Assembly (NCBI RefSeq): GCF_000236785.1 | Contig: NZ_AGUF01000052.1 | Coordinates: 124,001-188,000, forward strand | Direction of reading: 5' to 3' | DNA: 64,000 nucleotides | Source: Achromobacter arsenitoxydans SY8 | GTDB lineage: Bacteria > Pseudomonadota > Gammaproteobacteria > Burkholderiales > Burkholderiaceae_B | Shown here: positions 43,408 through 53,016 of the stretch, piece by piece | How positions within the stretch are numbered: position 1 is the stretch's first letter | How the letters are laid out: each line of letters starts with the position of its first letter | Made by a program: the position numbers and the translations under genes | Notes under the pieces: model-generated | The model's input: the letters and a program-made list of their open reading frames with translations, nothing else | Database searches by the model: none | What the model was told of the DNA's origin: nothing

Positions 43408-45930
43408 TCACCCCGGGTCCGTGCCTGCCATGAACCAGCGCAGATAGGGATTCGTTTGCGCCAACTGCGCCAATGCGCCGGCATTGCGCGCCCATTCTTC
43501 CCGGTTGCCCTGGTAGGCTGCCAGCGCACTGCGATAAAACACATCCAGGACACCGCGTTCCTGCGCGATGCCGACCATCAGCGTCCGGCCGTCCTCGCCC
43601 AGCGGCGGATCGCCGCGCAGCGCCATCAGGGCCGGCAACGTGCGCACGATCTCGCGTGGCCGGACCCACGGGGCGTACTCGATCGCCGGCCAGTCGTCCG
43701 TCACCGGCGCTTGCCTGCCCGCGAACCGCGCCAGGCCGTCCCTGTCGGTCACCCATGTCGCCAGCAGCGCCTCGGGTGACGCGACGCCCACGTCCGCCAG
43801 CGCCCGGCGCAGCGGAGGATGGGCCATGCGCTGCGCGATGCGCGCGGCATCCAGGGGCATGGATTGCAGAGACCCCACCAGAAGCATCTCGTGCAGTTCC
43901 GTCGTCCACAGCGACGCATGCGGGAAGACTGCGATGAAGCTGGCAACCAGGGCACGGGTGTCGTCCAGATTCTGTGTGGGCAATGGCAGCCACTGTGCAA
44001 CGACGCCCTGGGGATTGAGCCGGCTCGCCGCAAGTTCATAGAAGTCACGCGAGTACAGATTGACCACGCCGGCCGCCGATGGCGGCGGCGGCTCCAGGGT
44101 GATCAGGTCATAGCGTTCGGGGCTGACGAGCAGCTCGCGCCGCCCGTCCCGCAGCCGGCGATCCAGTCCCGGATCGACGGCTGCATCGAAGCTGCCTTTG
44201 AACAGGGTCCCGGCGCGCAGGACACCGGGCAACAGTTCAGCGGCAACCCGACGCTCCAGGCCGGGATACCTCGACAGCGCCCCGGCCGTGATACCGGTGC
44301 CGAAACCGATCACCAGCGCCGACCGTGGCTCGCCCGCATGGATGACCAGCGGGAGCAGCGCCTGCAGCCGCATATAGCGCAGCGACGGCATCGCGTCGCC
44401 CGAATTCGATACGCCCTGGATATACAGACGGCGGAACCGCTGATTCGCTTCTCCGCGCTCGACGACTGCGACCGTTCCCCCTCTGCTCTCCTCGTAAAAC
44501 ACGATCGTCCCGTCCTTGGCGCCGGGCAGCAGCCGCGCAAGATGATCGTGCGGCAACGCCCAGCCCAGGATCAGCACGGCGCCCAGCAGGCCAACGGACA
44601 CAGCCCGCGTCATTGACTCCCGGGAACGCCACGCCGCCGCGATGCCGATGGCGCAGGCGAAGGCGGCCAGAAGCACCAGCCCGCGCACGGTTCCCAGGCG
44701 CGGCAACACCACAAATGCGACGACAAGCGTGCCGGCGATGCCGCCCAGCGTATTGCCGGCCAGGACCAGACCCGTGCCCTGCCCCCGCCGGGCCGGCGGC
44801 ACGGCGATCCGCAACACGGCGGGAAAGGCTGCGCCAAGCAGCAAGGTGGGCAACAGCACCACCACCGCCCCGACAACCGCGAAGCGCGCGCTCATGCCCG
44901 CCAGACCGCTGTCGCTCCATTGCCGCACTGCGGCTTCGGCCATGGATTGCAGGCCGATCAGCCACGGGCCCAGCAGCGCCACTTCGAGCAACGCCGTCAC
45001 GCCTGCGCCGGCGATCAGCAGCGAGAATACGCGCCACGGATCCTGAACGCGGTGTTCCAGGCGCGCATAGAGCGCCGATCCCAGCGCGAGCCCGGCTAGA
45101 TACACCGCCAGCACGACGGAAAAGGCGAACGCCCGTGTGCTCATGAAAGGCACGACCATCTGCGACCACAGGACCTCATACCCCATCGCGACCGAGCCAG
45201 CGGCCGTGTAGAGGCCGATGGCCAGCCAGGCCTCGCCCGACAGGGCCTCGCCCGTTACCGGCTCTTCAGGCGACGTGGTTGGCGCGTGGCGTTGAAGCAC
45301 CCAGGCGCCGGCCGCCGCCGCAAGATTCAAGCCCGCCGCCACACAAGCGGCACCCATCATCCCGAGAGCGGGAATAAGGACATAGGCAGGGAGCAACGCG
45401 CCGGCGATCGCGCCCGTCGTATTGGCCGCATAGAGAATGCCGCCGGACCGCCCGACCTGCCCCGCGCCGCACGCCCGCAACAGCACGGGCAAGGTGCCGC
45501 CCATCAGCATCGGGGGGATGGCCACCACGGCAAGAAGCCCCAACCAGGCGGCGCCGGACCATGTCTGCTCGGCGCGGGCAAACAGCGGCGCGCCATGGGC
45601 CAGCGCCCAGGTCACCCCCAAGGCCAGCACGGCCACGCCAAGCTCGATACTGGCATACAGGCGCAATGGCCCCGCACTGCCGTCGGCTACCCGGCCCAGC
45701 CACGCGCTGCCCAATGCCAGGCCGAAGAAAAAGGCGCTGACCGCGATGGCGATGGCATGAACCTCCACCCCCACGATCAGCGTGAGCTGCTTGATCCAGA
45801 GGATCTGGAATATCAATGCCGCCATGCCGGAGAGCGCCAGCAGTCCTGCCGGCGCCCACAGACCCGTGACACGCTTCGTGTTCGAAGGGACGTTTGACCG
45901 GATACGCGAATCTTGCAGCGTTGGATTCAT
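43408..45930 (-). CDS. Membrane-anchored spermidine-synthase-like protein
   Basis: About 840 residues. About twelve membrane segments in two MFS-like halves (to about 460) are followed by a spermidine-synthase-type Rossmann domain with ALVIGFGTGITAGAL. The segment LITLEPPPPSAAGVVNLYSRDFYELA corresponds to the D-x-x-x-PxxxxxxxLYSxEFY pattern, though the usual Asp is Glu here. Proteins of this build are common and mostly uncharacterised. The ATG at 45930 follows GCAGGTGCTC. It lies 63 bases after the sulfatase gene in the same direction, so a role with sulfated or amine substrates is only a guess. Confidence 0.8.
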   Translation of the reverse strand: MNPTLQDSRIRSNVPSNTKRVTGLWAPAGLLALSGMAALIFQILWIKQLTLIVGVEVHAIAIAVSAFFFGLALGSAWLGRVADGSAGPLRLYASIELGVAVLALGVTWALAHGAPLFARAEQTWSGAAWLGLLAVVAIPPMLMGGTLPVLLRACGAGQVGRSGGILYAANTTGAIAGALLPAYVLIPALGMMGAACVAAGLNLAAAAGAWVLQRHAPTTSPEEPVTGEALSGEAWLAIGLYTAAGSVAMGYEVLWSQMVVPFMSTRAFAFSVVLAVYLAGLALGSALYARLEHRVQDPWRVFSLLIAGAGVTALLEVALLGPWLIGLQSMAEAAVRQWSDSGLAGMSARFAVVGAVVVLLPTLLLGAAFPAVLRIAVPPARRGQGTGLVLAGNTLGGIAGTLVVAFVVLPRLGTVRGLVLLAAFACAIGIAAAWRSRESMTRAVSVGLLGAVLILGWALPHDHLARLLPGAKDGTIVFYEESRGGTVAVVERGEANQRFRRLYIQGVSNSGDAMPSLRYMRLQALLPLVIHAGEPRSALVIGFGTGITAGALSRYPGLERRVAAELLPGVLRAGTLFKGSFDAAVDPGLDRRLRDGRRELLVSPERYDLITLEPPPPSAAGVVNLYSRDFYELAASRLNPQGVVAQWLPLPTQNLDDTRALVASFIAVFPHASLWTTELHEMLLVGSLQSMPLDAARIAQRMAHPPLRRALADVGVASPEALLATWVTDRDGLARFAGRQAPVTDDWPAIEYAPWVRPREIVRTLPALMALRGDPPLGEDGRTLMVGIAQERGVLDVFYRSALAAYQGNREEWARNAGALAQLAQTNPYLRWFMAGTDPG

Positions 45931-45992
45931 GAGCACCTGCTTTTGAATGGGGGATCAGGCGGTGGCGAGCATGCCCGCCACCGCCTGCCGCG

Positions 45993-47615
45993 CTACTTGC
46001 CCTGCTTCTTCGCCGCTTCCTCAAACCGCCTTTCGATCTCGCGATCCACTTCCTCCTGGACCTGATCCACACTGAACGTGGCAGGCCGCTGACTGGGCGG
46101 ATACTCGATGAACGTCTTGAGGAACTCTCCGGCCTTCATCGACGCGATGAGCGGCAGGTAATCGTTCTTCACGAGCCAGTCGTAATACTGGTTGGAGACG
46201 ACATCCGCGCGTTCGTAGGGATCCATGCGCAGGTTGAACAGCTTCGGCACGCGCAGGCACACGAACGGATCTTTCCACACCGCGAACCCGCCTGGCGCCT
46301 GCTGCTCGCAAAAGACCGCCTTCCAGTTCTGATACCGCATGGCGACAAGCATGCCGTCGTCGTTGAAGTAGAAGAAGTCTTCGCGTGCGCTGTCCGGCGC
46401 CTTGCCCGTCAGGTAATCCAGCTGGTTGTAGCCGTCAAGGTGCACCTTGTAGCTCTTGCCTGCGCCGTCGGGGGTCCAGCCTTTCAGCAGCCGCTGTTTG
46501 ACATCCTGATCGCCCACGGCAGCGAGAAGCGTGGGAAACCAATCTAGCCCCGACACGATGCCCGTCTTGATCTCGCCAGCGGGAATATGCCCTGGCCAGC
46601 GGATCATCGCGGGCACCCGGTAAGCACCTTCCCAGTTCGAGTTTTTCTCGTTGCGGAACGGGGTGGTGGCTGCGTCCGGCCAACTGAACTGATTTGGCCC
46701 GTTATCGGTGGTGTAGATCACGATGGTATTGTCCGCAATCCCCAGGTCATCGAGCTTTTTCAGGAGTTTGCCGACGTCCTGGTCATGCTCCCACATGCCA
46801 TCGGCATAATCGTTGCCCGGCATGCCGCTCTTGCCTCGATGCTCGGGACGGATGTGGGTATAGACGTGCATGCGGGTTGTGTTCATCCAGACGAAGAACG
46901 GCTTTTCAGCCTTGCCATGCTTGTCCAGATAGTCCAGCGCCGCACCAACCGTCTCATCGTCGATGGTTTCCATGCGTTTGGCGGTCAGCGCACCGGTGTC
47001 CTCGACTTTCCCGTCGGCACTACTCTTGATGACCCCGCGCGGCTGATAGCTCTTGATGATGGGGTCGTTGGAGTTCTTGGGCCAATACGGACGTTCAGGC
47101 TCTTCCTCGGCATTCAGATGGTAGAGATTGCCGAAGAATTGATCGAAGCCGTGTTTGGTCGGCAGGTATTCGTCGCGGTCCCCCAGGTGATTCTTGCCGA
47201 ATTGCGCCGTGGCATAGCCATGGGATTTCAGCGCTTGGGCAATCGTGATGTCACGGTCCTGTAGGCCGACCGGCGCGCCGGGCATGCCAACCTTCGACAA
47301 GCCCGTGCGCCGGGCCACCTGGCCGGTAATGAACGTCGAGCGGCCGGCCGTGCAACTGTTCTCGGCGTAGTAGTCCGTGAAGATCAGCCCTTCTTTGGCG
47401 ATACGGTCGATATTGGGCGTGTTGTATCCGACCACGCCCTTGCCGTACGCACTGATGTTTGTCTGGCCAATGTCGTCGCCAAAGATGACGAGTATGTTGG
47501 GCTTTTTACCGGAATCCTGAGCTTTGGCCGGCGCGCTCTGGGCCTGAGCCCCGCCCGCCAGCGCAAGGCTGCTCGCGGCCAGCAAGGCCGCTCCCCACCA
47601 TCGTCTTGCTCTCAT
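45993..47615 (-). CDS. Periplasmic arylsulfatase (formylglycine type)
   Basis: 540 residues with signal peptide (ends AGGAQAQ). Metal ligands lie in VIFGDDIG (D47, D48). The maturation motif is CTAGR (C88 to R92), the CxAxR sequence in which the Cys is converted to formylglycine. Further alkaline-phosphatase-fold landmarks are TDNGPNQFSWPD and GKNHLGDRDEYLP. It hydrolyses sulfate esters; the substrate is unknown. The converting enzyme is encoded 7 kb upstream in the same cluster (54963-56105), so enzyme and substrate protein are likely co-expressed. Confidence 0.92.
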   Translation of the reverse strand: MRARRWWGAALLAASSLALAGGAQAQSAPAKAQDSGKKPNILVIFGDDIGQTNISAYGKGVVGYNTPNIDRIAKEGLIFTDYYAENSCTAGRSTFITGQVARRTGLSKVGMPGAPVGLQDRDITIAQALKSHGYATAQFGKNHLGDRDEYLPTKHGFDQFFGNLYHLNAEEEPERPYWPKNSNDPIIKSYQPRGVIKSSADGKVEDTGALTAKRMETIDDETVGAALDYLDKHGKAEKPFFVWMNTTRMHVYTHIRPEHRGKSGMPGNDYADGMWEHDQDVGKLLKKLDDLGIADNTIVIYTTDNGPNQFSWPDAATTPFRNEKNSNWEGAYRVPAMIRWPGHIPAGEIKTGIVSGLDWFPTLLAAVGDQDVKQRLLKGWTPDGAGKSYKVHLDGYNQLDYLTGKAPDSAREDFFYFNDDGMLVAMRYQNWKAVFCEQQAPGGFAVWKDPFVCLRVPKLFNLRMDPYERADVVSNQYYDWLVKNDYLPLIASMKAGEFLKTFIEYPPSQRPATFSVDQVQEEVDREIERRFEEAAKKQGK

Positions 47616-47661
47616 TACTGCTCTCCTTGCCCGCGGACGGGCTCCTGGTCAACAGAAACAA

Positions 47662-48690
47662 TCAAGGCTTTTCAGACTGATAGATTTGCTTCCACTCCTT
47701 CTCCATATCAACGACGGTCCACCCCTGCGCGCGCGCCGCGTCCAGGGCCTTGTCCAGGCGCCCGACGCTGGACTGCCTGTCATAGGCCCATTCGCGCCGG
47801 GCGTCGGTGTGATGCACCAGGCCGGCAAAGCGCTTGCCGGGCCCGGCAGTCGTCCACTCGAGCATTTGCAGGTCACCGTCGGAATTGCCGAAGGCCAAGA
47901 TGGGCCGGCGTCCGATCTGGCGTTGGATCCCAACCGGCTTGCCGGGCCCGTCGTCCACCAGGTCGATCTTTGGCAGCCGCATGATCTGGAGCTCGCCATC
48001 GACCGTCTGCAGTTCGGCCACGAAGCTGGTGCCGACCACTTGCTCCGGCGGAATTCCGTAAGCGGCCTGCGTCCACGGGCGCATGAACTCGGTTTCGCCG
48101 CCGGACACGATGTAGGTCTTGAAACCGTTGGCGCGCAGGTAGTCCAGCAATTCCCGCATCGGCAGGTATGTCATGCTGGTGTAGGCCATGCCGGTGGTGG
48201 GATGGCGCGCGGTCTGCGTCCAGCGATTCACGCGTTGCGCGAACTGATCAACGGTCATATCGGTATGGGTCGCGGCAATGAGCGTCATCAGCCCCTGATG
48301 GCCCGACTTGGCAAGCGCCGCGTTGTCCTTTTCCAACACGGCCTTGAACGGCTGTGTCGTCTTCCATTCAGGGTGGGAAGGCGCCTGTGCGCGGACTTCG
48401 TCCATCGCGAACAGCACTTCGAAATACATCGGCTGCTCGCTCCAGAGCGTGCCATCGTTATCGAAGACCGCGATACGCTCATCGGCCGGTACGAAATCCG
48501 GACTGCCCGGCTGGGTCACCGCCTTGACGAAATCGACGATGGCGGCGCGCGATGGGCCGTCATTCCAGGAGGCCAGATCGGCCCCGGTTCGGGACTGTGG
48601 CGCCGCGCAACCGGCCAGCAGGAAGACTGCGCACAGCCACGTCCAGGCGATCCATCGTTGCATCAGTCCGCGTTCATCGATGTGGCGCAT
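47662..48690 (-). CDS. HAD-family phosphatase-like lipoprotein
   Basis: About 342 residues from the ATG at 48690, preceded by GGGAG; the frame opens at 48720. A lipobox FLLAGC makes it a lipoprotein. HAD motif I is VFDNDGTLW, motif II lies in YIVSGGE, and motif IV is FGNSDGDLQML. It resembles phosphoserine-phosphatase-like enzymes. Its start overlaps the BatD-like gene, and the sulfatase follows 46 bases later. The substrate is unknown, presumably periplasmic. Confidence 0.82.
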   Translation of the reverse strand: MRHIDERGLMQRWIAWTWLCAVFLLAGCAAPQSRTGADLASWNDGPSRAAIVDFVKAVTQPGSPDFVPADERIAVFDNDGTLWSEQPMYFEVLFAMDEVRAQAPSHPEWKTTQPFKAVLEKDNAALAKSGHQGLMTLIAATHTDMTVDQFAQRVNRWTQTARHPTTGMAYTSMTYLPMRELLDYLRANGFKTYIVSGGETEFMRPWTQAAYGIPPEQVVGTSFVAELQTVDGELQIMRLPKIDLVDDGPGKPVGIQRQIGRRPILAFGNSDGDLQMLEWTTAGPGKRFAGLVHHTDARREWAYDRQSSVGRLDKALDAARAQGWTVVDMEKEWKQIYQSEKP

Positions 48691-50041
48691 CAGCGTCTCC
48701 CGTGCGAGGTGGGGCTTCATGGTGTAGAGGATTCAATGACTTGGGCAGCGCGTGGACCGCAGCCGGCCGCTTGCGCCATGCCCTGCGCCAGACACGGCTG
48801 CGCGAGGCCAGCGGAGCCCGCCATGCGGTCTTGGCCGCGTTCATTCCGTACGCGTGGCGCAGCGTGCTTTCCACAAACTGGCGTTCGTCTTGCGCCAGGG
48901 GCGCCACCGCGTCGCGCAACGCCGCCGCGCCGCTGCTGCGCCGTATCCACCGGTAGCAATCGCTCAGGACGGCAGGCGCGGCATGCGCCTCGCGCTGCCA
49001 GGCACGCCAATAGCGCGGCTCGCTTACCAGCCAGCGCGTCCGCGCGCGCCTCGCGACGGCGCCCAACGCGCGCGCAAGGCGTTGCCAATAAGCGCGGCCA
49101 AGCCACAACGCGAGGCCCGCGGCCGCCAGCCCAATCACCGCGGGCATGGCCCAGCCGGGTATCGCCCAGCGCAGGCCATGGCGCAGTGCCGCTAGGTCTG
49201 CCTGCAGCGAGAATGGCGGTGGCGCTGTTTGGGCCGCGGCAACGTCCACCTGCCGGCCGGGCAACGTCTGGTTCTTCGGCGAGCCGGAGCGTGCGTCCGT
49301 CCAGTGCAAGGTCAAGGGCGGCAAGGCAAAGCTGCCTGACTCCTGCGCGACATAGTCGGCCTGGTCGATTCGTTGCGCCCCAACGAAGCCGCCGCGCCCG
49401 TCTGTCAGCGTGACGACTTCCGGTTCGCGCGGATAGCGTTTGAAGTGCGGAACGTCCCCCAGCGGCGCCGGCGGGAGCAACATCGGTTGCACGCCATCGG
49501 CCCGCTGTGTAACGCTGCGGGTGATGCGCCCGCCCTGCACCAATGGGTCCGGGGTTAACGTGAAAGACTGCGTCACGGAAAGATCCCCGACGACATTGCC
49601 CAGCCGCGCCGCGCCCTTGATCTGAAGGGTCAGCGGCGCACTCTCGGCCGTCACTGGCGCGCCGGCCGGTCCCAGTTGCGCCGTCACGCTCAATGCGGGA
49701 ATGTGCAGCGCGCCGGCGGATTCGACGCTCAACAGGTAGGTGTAGCGCAGCCCGTTTAAGGACTGACCATTCTGTTCATCGCGCACCAGCTCTCCGTGAC
49801 CCGACGGCGGCGTGACCGTGACGCCGGGCAGGTCGAGTTTGGGCAACTGCGGCGGTTGCGTGAACCACGTGCTGGTCATCACTTCGAGCTGCAGCTTGAT
49901 CGTGGCCCCCGTCTGGCCCTCGGCAGGCGCCGAAGCCGTCACGCGCAGCACGGGAGCGTCCTGGGCGTGCAAGGGACGCGCCAGGATCGCGGTCAACGCC
50001 ACGGCCAGCAGCAGGCAGCATCGGCAGACCCTGCGCATCAT
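48674..50041 (-). CDS. BatD-like protein
   Basis: 455 residues: signal peptide (to ARPLHAQ), several Ig-like beta domains (LRVTASAPAEGQTGATIKLQLEV), one membrane helix (WAMPAVIGLAAAGLALWLG, about 295) and a basic cytoplasmic tail. This is the BatD/oxygen-tolerance architecture that accompanies MoxR and VWA proteins. It probably links the cytoplasmic MoxR machine to a periplasmic client. ATGA overlap with the preceding VWA gene. Confidence 0.82.
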   Translation of the reverse strand: MMRRVCRCCLLLAVALTAILARPLHAQDAPVLRVTASAPAEGQTGATIKLQLEVMTSTWFTQPPQLPKLDLPGVTVTPPSGHGELVRDEQNGQSLNGLRYTYLLSVESAGALHIPALSVTAQLGPAGAPVTAESAPLTLQIKGAARLGNVVGDLSVTQSFTLTPDPLVQGGRITRSVTQRADGVQPMLLPPAPLGDVPHFKRYPREPEVVTLTDGRGGFVGAQRIDQADYVAQESGSFALPPLTLHWTDARSGSPKNQTLPGRQVDVAAAQTAPPPFSLQADLAALRHGLRWAIPGWAMPAVIGLAAAGLALWLGRAYWQRLARALGAVARRARTRWLVSEPRYWRAWQREAHAAPAVLSDCYRWIRRSSGAAALRDAVAPLAQDERQFVESTLRHAYGMNAAKTAWRAPLASRSRVWRRAWRKRPAAVHALPKSLNPLHHEAPPRTGDADAPHR

Positions 50042-51546
50042 TGCTGACTCCCCGCATCCTGCGCGGCGAACTTACCGCGCAGAAAGCGCGCTGGCGACAG
50101 GTTCAGCGTGCGCAACCAGACGTCTTCCGATGCCGCTTGTGGGACCTGTACCGTCGTCATCTGGCCCGACTTGGCCGACTTGTCTGCAACGCGCTGGTCG
50201 GGCGGCTCGGATTGGCCATCCTGCTGCTCCTGGCTCATCGCCGCGATCAGGCGGGTCACGATACCGCGGTTGACCACCGCGGGCTGCCATCCCGGCTTGA
50301 GCGCCAGTGCCCGGTCGTAGGCCGCGAGCGCCGCGTCGTAGCGATGCAGCCGGACCTGGGTATTACCAAGGTAAAAGTAGGCGTCGGGCGTGGTCTGCTG
50401 CGAAAACGCCGTCAATGCCGTGGCATAGTCGCCGGCCGCATAGGCAGCTCGCCCTTTCCAGTACGGGTCCTTGAAGTGACCGGCCGCCTCGCCGAAGCGG
50501 CCTTGCTCGAAGGCCAACCGTCCTTGCTGGTCCGGCGTGAGGAAGGCATCGGCCAGAGTGGCGGCATGTACCGGTGGCGACGTGGCGGCAAACACGGCGG
50601 CTAGCAGGCAGGCTTGCCAGGGCACCCGCCACCCGCGCCGCAGCGCAAGCAGCGCCAGCAACGCCAAGGGCCAGCTCAGCCAGTAGCCCGCGTCCTTCCA
50701 ATGCGCCGCCCCGCCCCTATCGTCCTGGACGGCATTGAAGTGCTTTTGCGCGTGCAGGGTGACCCAGTCGAGGTCGTCCGGCGTTCCCGTCAGGCTGCCC
50801 AGCGGTGCGCCGGCTGCTTGCGCGAGCCCACGCAAGGCCGCCTCGTCGATGCCGCCCTGTTGCGCCGTCCTGCCTACCGCCATGACGAGGATCTGCAGTT
50901 GGCTGGCCGCCTGGGCCCGCTCGCGCACGGCATCCGGCGCGGGCGCGCCATCGGTCATAAGCAGCAGCGTGCCGCCGGCGCGTTCTGCCGCCAGCACCTG
51001 CGCCGCCAGATCGATGACGCCAGGTACGTCGCGGCCGTCGCGGTCGATGAGATCCGTGGACAAGGCCTGGATGAAGAGGTCCAGCAGATCGCGATCATCG
51101 GTGGGCGGCAGCACAAGATGGCTGCTGCCGGCGTAAGCGATCAGGCCCGTCTTGCTGCCTGCCCGTCTGGCCGCCAGATCGCGCATCGTCTGCTTGGCGG
51201 CTTCGAGTCGCGACGGCGGCACATCAGCGGTGTCCATGGTCGCCGACAGATCCACGGCCACGACCAAGGGCGCGACGTTGTCCAGAAAACCGGGTTCATC
51301 GCGCTGCCAGGCGGGTCCCGCGGCGGCCACCGAGCCCAGTGCGAGCATCACCGCCAACAGGTCCAGCGGGCGTGGGCCGCGCGATCCGGCGGTGTGCACC
51401 AGCAGATAGCGCAACAACGCGGGCGCAATGCCGCTGCCCAGGCCTGCTCCCGCCCGCTGCGCGCGCCCGGCCGCCCACAGCGCCACCGCGAGCGCCGCGC
51501 CCAGCAGGAACCACGGACGCAGAAAGTGGAAGGCGCTCAGGTCCAT
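50038..51546 (-). CDS. VWA-domain protein with TPR region, BatB/BatC-like fusion
   Basis: 502 residues. Two membrane helices near the N-terminus precede a von Willebrand A domain whose metal site is DLSAT (AVDLSATMD, about 100), a variant of DxSxS. After a further membrane helix come TPR repeats (GRFGEAAGHFKDPYWKGRAA, then DAYFYLGNTQVRLHRYDAAL). In many species the VWA and TPR parts are separate BatB and BatC genes, so this is a natural fusion. It probably acts with MoxR in protein assembly. Confidence 0.82.
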   Translation of the reverse strand: MDLSAFHFLRPWFLLGAALAVALWAAGRAQRAGAGLGSGIAPALLRYLLVHTAGSRGPRPLDLLAVMLALGSVAAAGPAWQRDEPGFLDNVAPLVVAVDLSATMDTADVPPSRLEAAKQTMRDLAARRAGSKTGLIAYAGSSHLVLPPTDDRDLLDLFIQALSTDLIDRDGRDVPGVIDLAAQVLAAERAGGTLLLMTDGAPAPDAVRERAQAASQLQILVMAVGRTAQQGGIDEAALRGLAQAAGAPLGSLTGTPDDLDWVTLHAQKHFNAVQDDRGGAAHWKDAGYWLSWPLALLALLALRRGWRVPWQACLLAAVFAATSPPVHAATLADAFLTPDQQGRLAFEQGRFGEAAGHFKDPYWKGRAAYAAGDYATALTAFSQQTTPDAYFYLGNTQVRLHRYDAALAAYDRALALKPGWQPAVVNRGIVTRLIAAMSQEQQDGQSEPPDQRVADKSAKSGQMTTVQVPQAASEDVWLRTLNLSPARFLRGKFAAQDAGSQQ

Positions 51547-52538
51547 GTCGCGCCTTTCGTGTTGTCGACGGCGCCGAACCGCGACCGCAGCGCCGCGGCC
51601 GCGTGCCAGAGCGCTAGCAATCCCAGCGCTGCGGCCAACGGAACCCAGAAGTAATCGTGCTTGGGCTGGTGCCGCAGCGTCTTCACCTCCTGCGGCGTCA
51701 TCTGATCGAGCGTCTTGTAAACGTCCTGCAGCGCAGCCTGGTCGGTGGCGCGGAAAAACCGCCCGCCTGTCGTGTCCGCGATGGATCGCAGGGCCTCGAA
51801 GTCCACGCGATCCTCGCCGCTGGCCTGCGGATCGCCGATGCCGATCGTATGCACGACGATGCCGTGCGCCGAGGCAAGCTGCGCCGCGCGCGACGGCGGC
51901 ACGGCACTGCCGGTGTCGTTGCCATCGGTCAGCAGAATCATCACCTTGTCGCGTTCCCGGGCCTTGTCGAGCATGCGTATGCCCAATCCAATCGCATCTC
52001 CGATGGCGGTGTTTGGCCCCGCCATGCCAACGGCGGTCTGATCCAGCAACAGGCGCAAGGCTACGTGGTCGCGCGTCAGGGGCGCCTGGGGATAGGCGCC
52101 CGTGCCAAACACGATCAATCCCAGCCTGTCATCGGGGCGCCTGGCGATGAAGTCCGCCACCACCTTTCTGACGCCCTGCCAGCGCGTCACGGGTTGACCA
52201 TTGGCGTCTTGAAAATCCGCGCTGTCCATCGACTGGGAAATGTCGACGGCCAGCAGGATGTCGCGCATGGGTTCGGTATGGGTCAGCGGCGGCTCGATCC
52301 ACTGCGGGCGGGACAATGCCAGCAGCAAAAGCAGCCATACCGCAACGTTCAGCCAAAGCTGCCCGCGGCCTGCCTGCACCCCTGGACGGGTTGGCGACCT
52401 GCCCGTCAGCGTGGCCATGGTGTCAAAGAACGGTGTGCGCAATGCGCTTTGTGCTTGCATGTAAGGCGGCAGCCAGCGGTAGGCCAGCCACGCCAATGGC
52501 GCCGCGGCCAGCAGCCAGGGATAGTCAAGCCGCCACAT
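51537..52538 (-). CDS. VWA-domain membrane protein, BatA-like
   Basis: 333 residues: membrane helices at about 8-25 and 65-80, a VWA domain with intact metal site DISQS (AVDISQSMD) and a C-terminal helix (WVPLAAALGLLALWHAAA). BatA proteins are clients or partners of MoxR ATPases. It overlaps the neighbouring genes at both ends by about ten bases. Confidence 0.86.
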   Translation of the reverse strand: MWRLDYPWLLAAAPLAWLAYRWLPPYMQAQSALRTPFFDTMATLTGRSPTRPGVQAGRGQLWLNVAVWLLLLLALSRPQWIEPPLTHTEPMRDILLAVDISQSMDSADFQDANGQPVTRWQGVRKVVADFIARRPDDRLGLIVFGTGAYPQAPLTRDHVALRLLLDQTAVGMAGPNTAIGDAIGLGIRMLDKARERDKVMILLTDGNDTGSAVPPSRAAQLASAHGIVVHTIGIGDPQASGEDRVDFEALRSIADTTGGRFFRATDQAALQDVYKTLDQMTPQEVKTLRHQPKHDYFWVPLAAALGLLALWHAAAALRSRFGAVDNTKGATWT

Positions 52539-53016
52539 GGTGGCGTTCCATCCAGTGGCGGCTGGCGGCCAGCAACTGGCGCAGGTCCGAGGGTTCCAGC
52601 GCGCTCACGCGCGCGTTCGACGCATAGGCCAGCGTTTCGAGCAGGTGTGCGCCGTTACCCGGCAGCGTCGCGCCGCTGCTCGCCAGCCATGCCACCCACG
52701 TTTCGCCGCTTAGCGCCGCGGCCTGGCCGCCGGGCCCTTGCGCCGCCAGCGCGGTGCGTTTGAGCAGCGACGGCAGCGCGCGCGCGGCCAGCGGATCGGC
52801 GCCCATGTCGGCTTCGAGCTGCCGCAATTCGGACAGCGCCTCGCGCCGGTAGCGGTTTCGGCGCCACCGGCGCCATGCGCGTGCCGCAAGCCAGCCCGTC
52901 GCAAGCACCACGACCACGGCCACCACCAGCCAGCCCCAGGTTTGCGGCCAATAGGAGACGGGCGCGGGCAAAGGCAGTTCGCGCAATTGGTCAAGGCCCG
53001 GCAGTTCCTCGTTCAT
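52525..53016 (-). CDS. DUF4381 membrane protein
   Basis: 163 residues: a short periplasmic start (LRELPLPAPVSYWPQTWGW), one membrane helix (LVVAVVVVLATGWLAARAW), a basic RRWRRNRYRREAL segment and a cytoplasmic helical domain. This is the DUF4381 layout, always found between DUF58 and VWA genes in MoxR clusters. ATGA overlap with the DUF58 gene. Confidence 0.82.
   Translation of the reverse strand: MNEELPGLDQLRELPLPAPVSYWPQTWGWLVVAVVVVLATGWLAARAWRRWRRNRYRREALSELRQLEADMGADPLAARALPSLLKRTALAAQGPGGQAAALSGETWVAWLASSGATLPGNGAHLLETLAYASNARVSALEPSDLRQLLAASRHWMERHHVAA

Noticed and set aside
47686-49413. Plus-strand frame of 575 codons
   Set aside because: Antisense to the HAD and BatD-like genes; rich in Arg and Ala with no recognisable domain.
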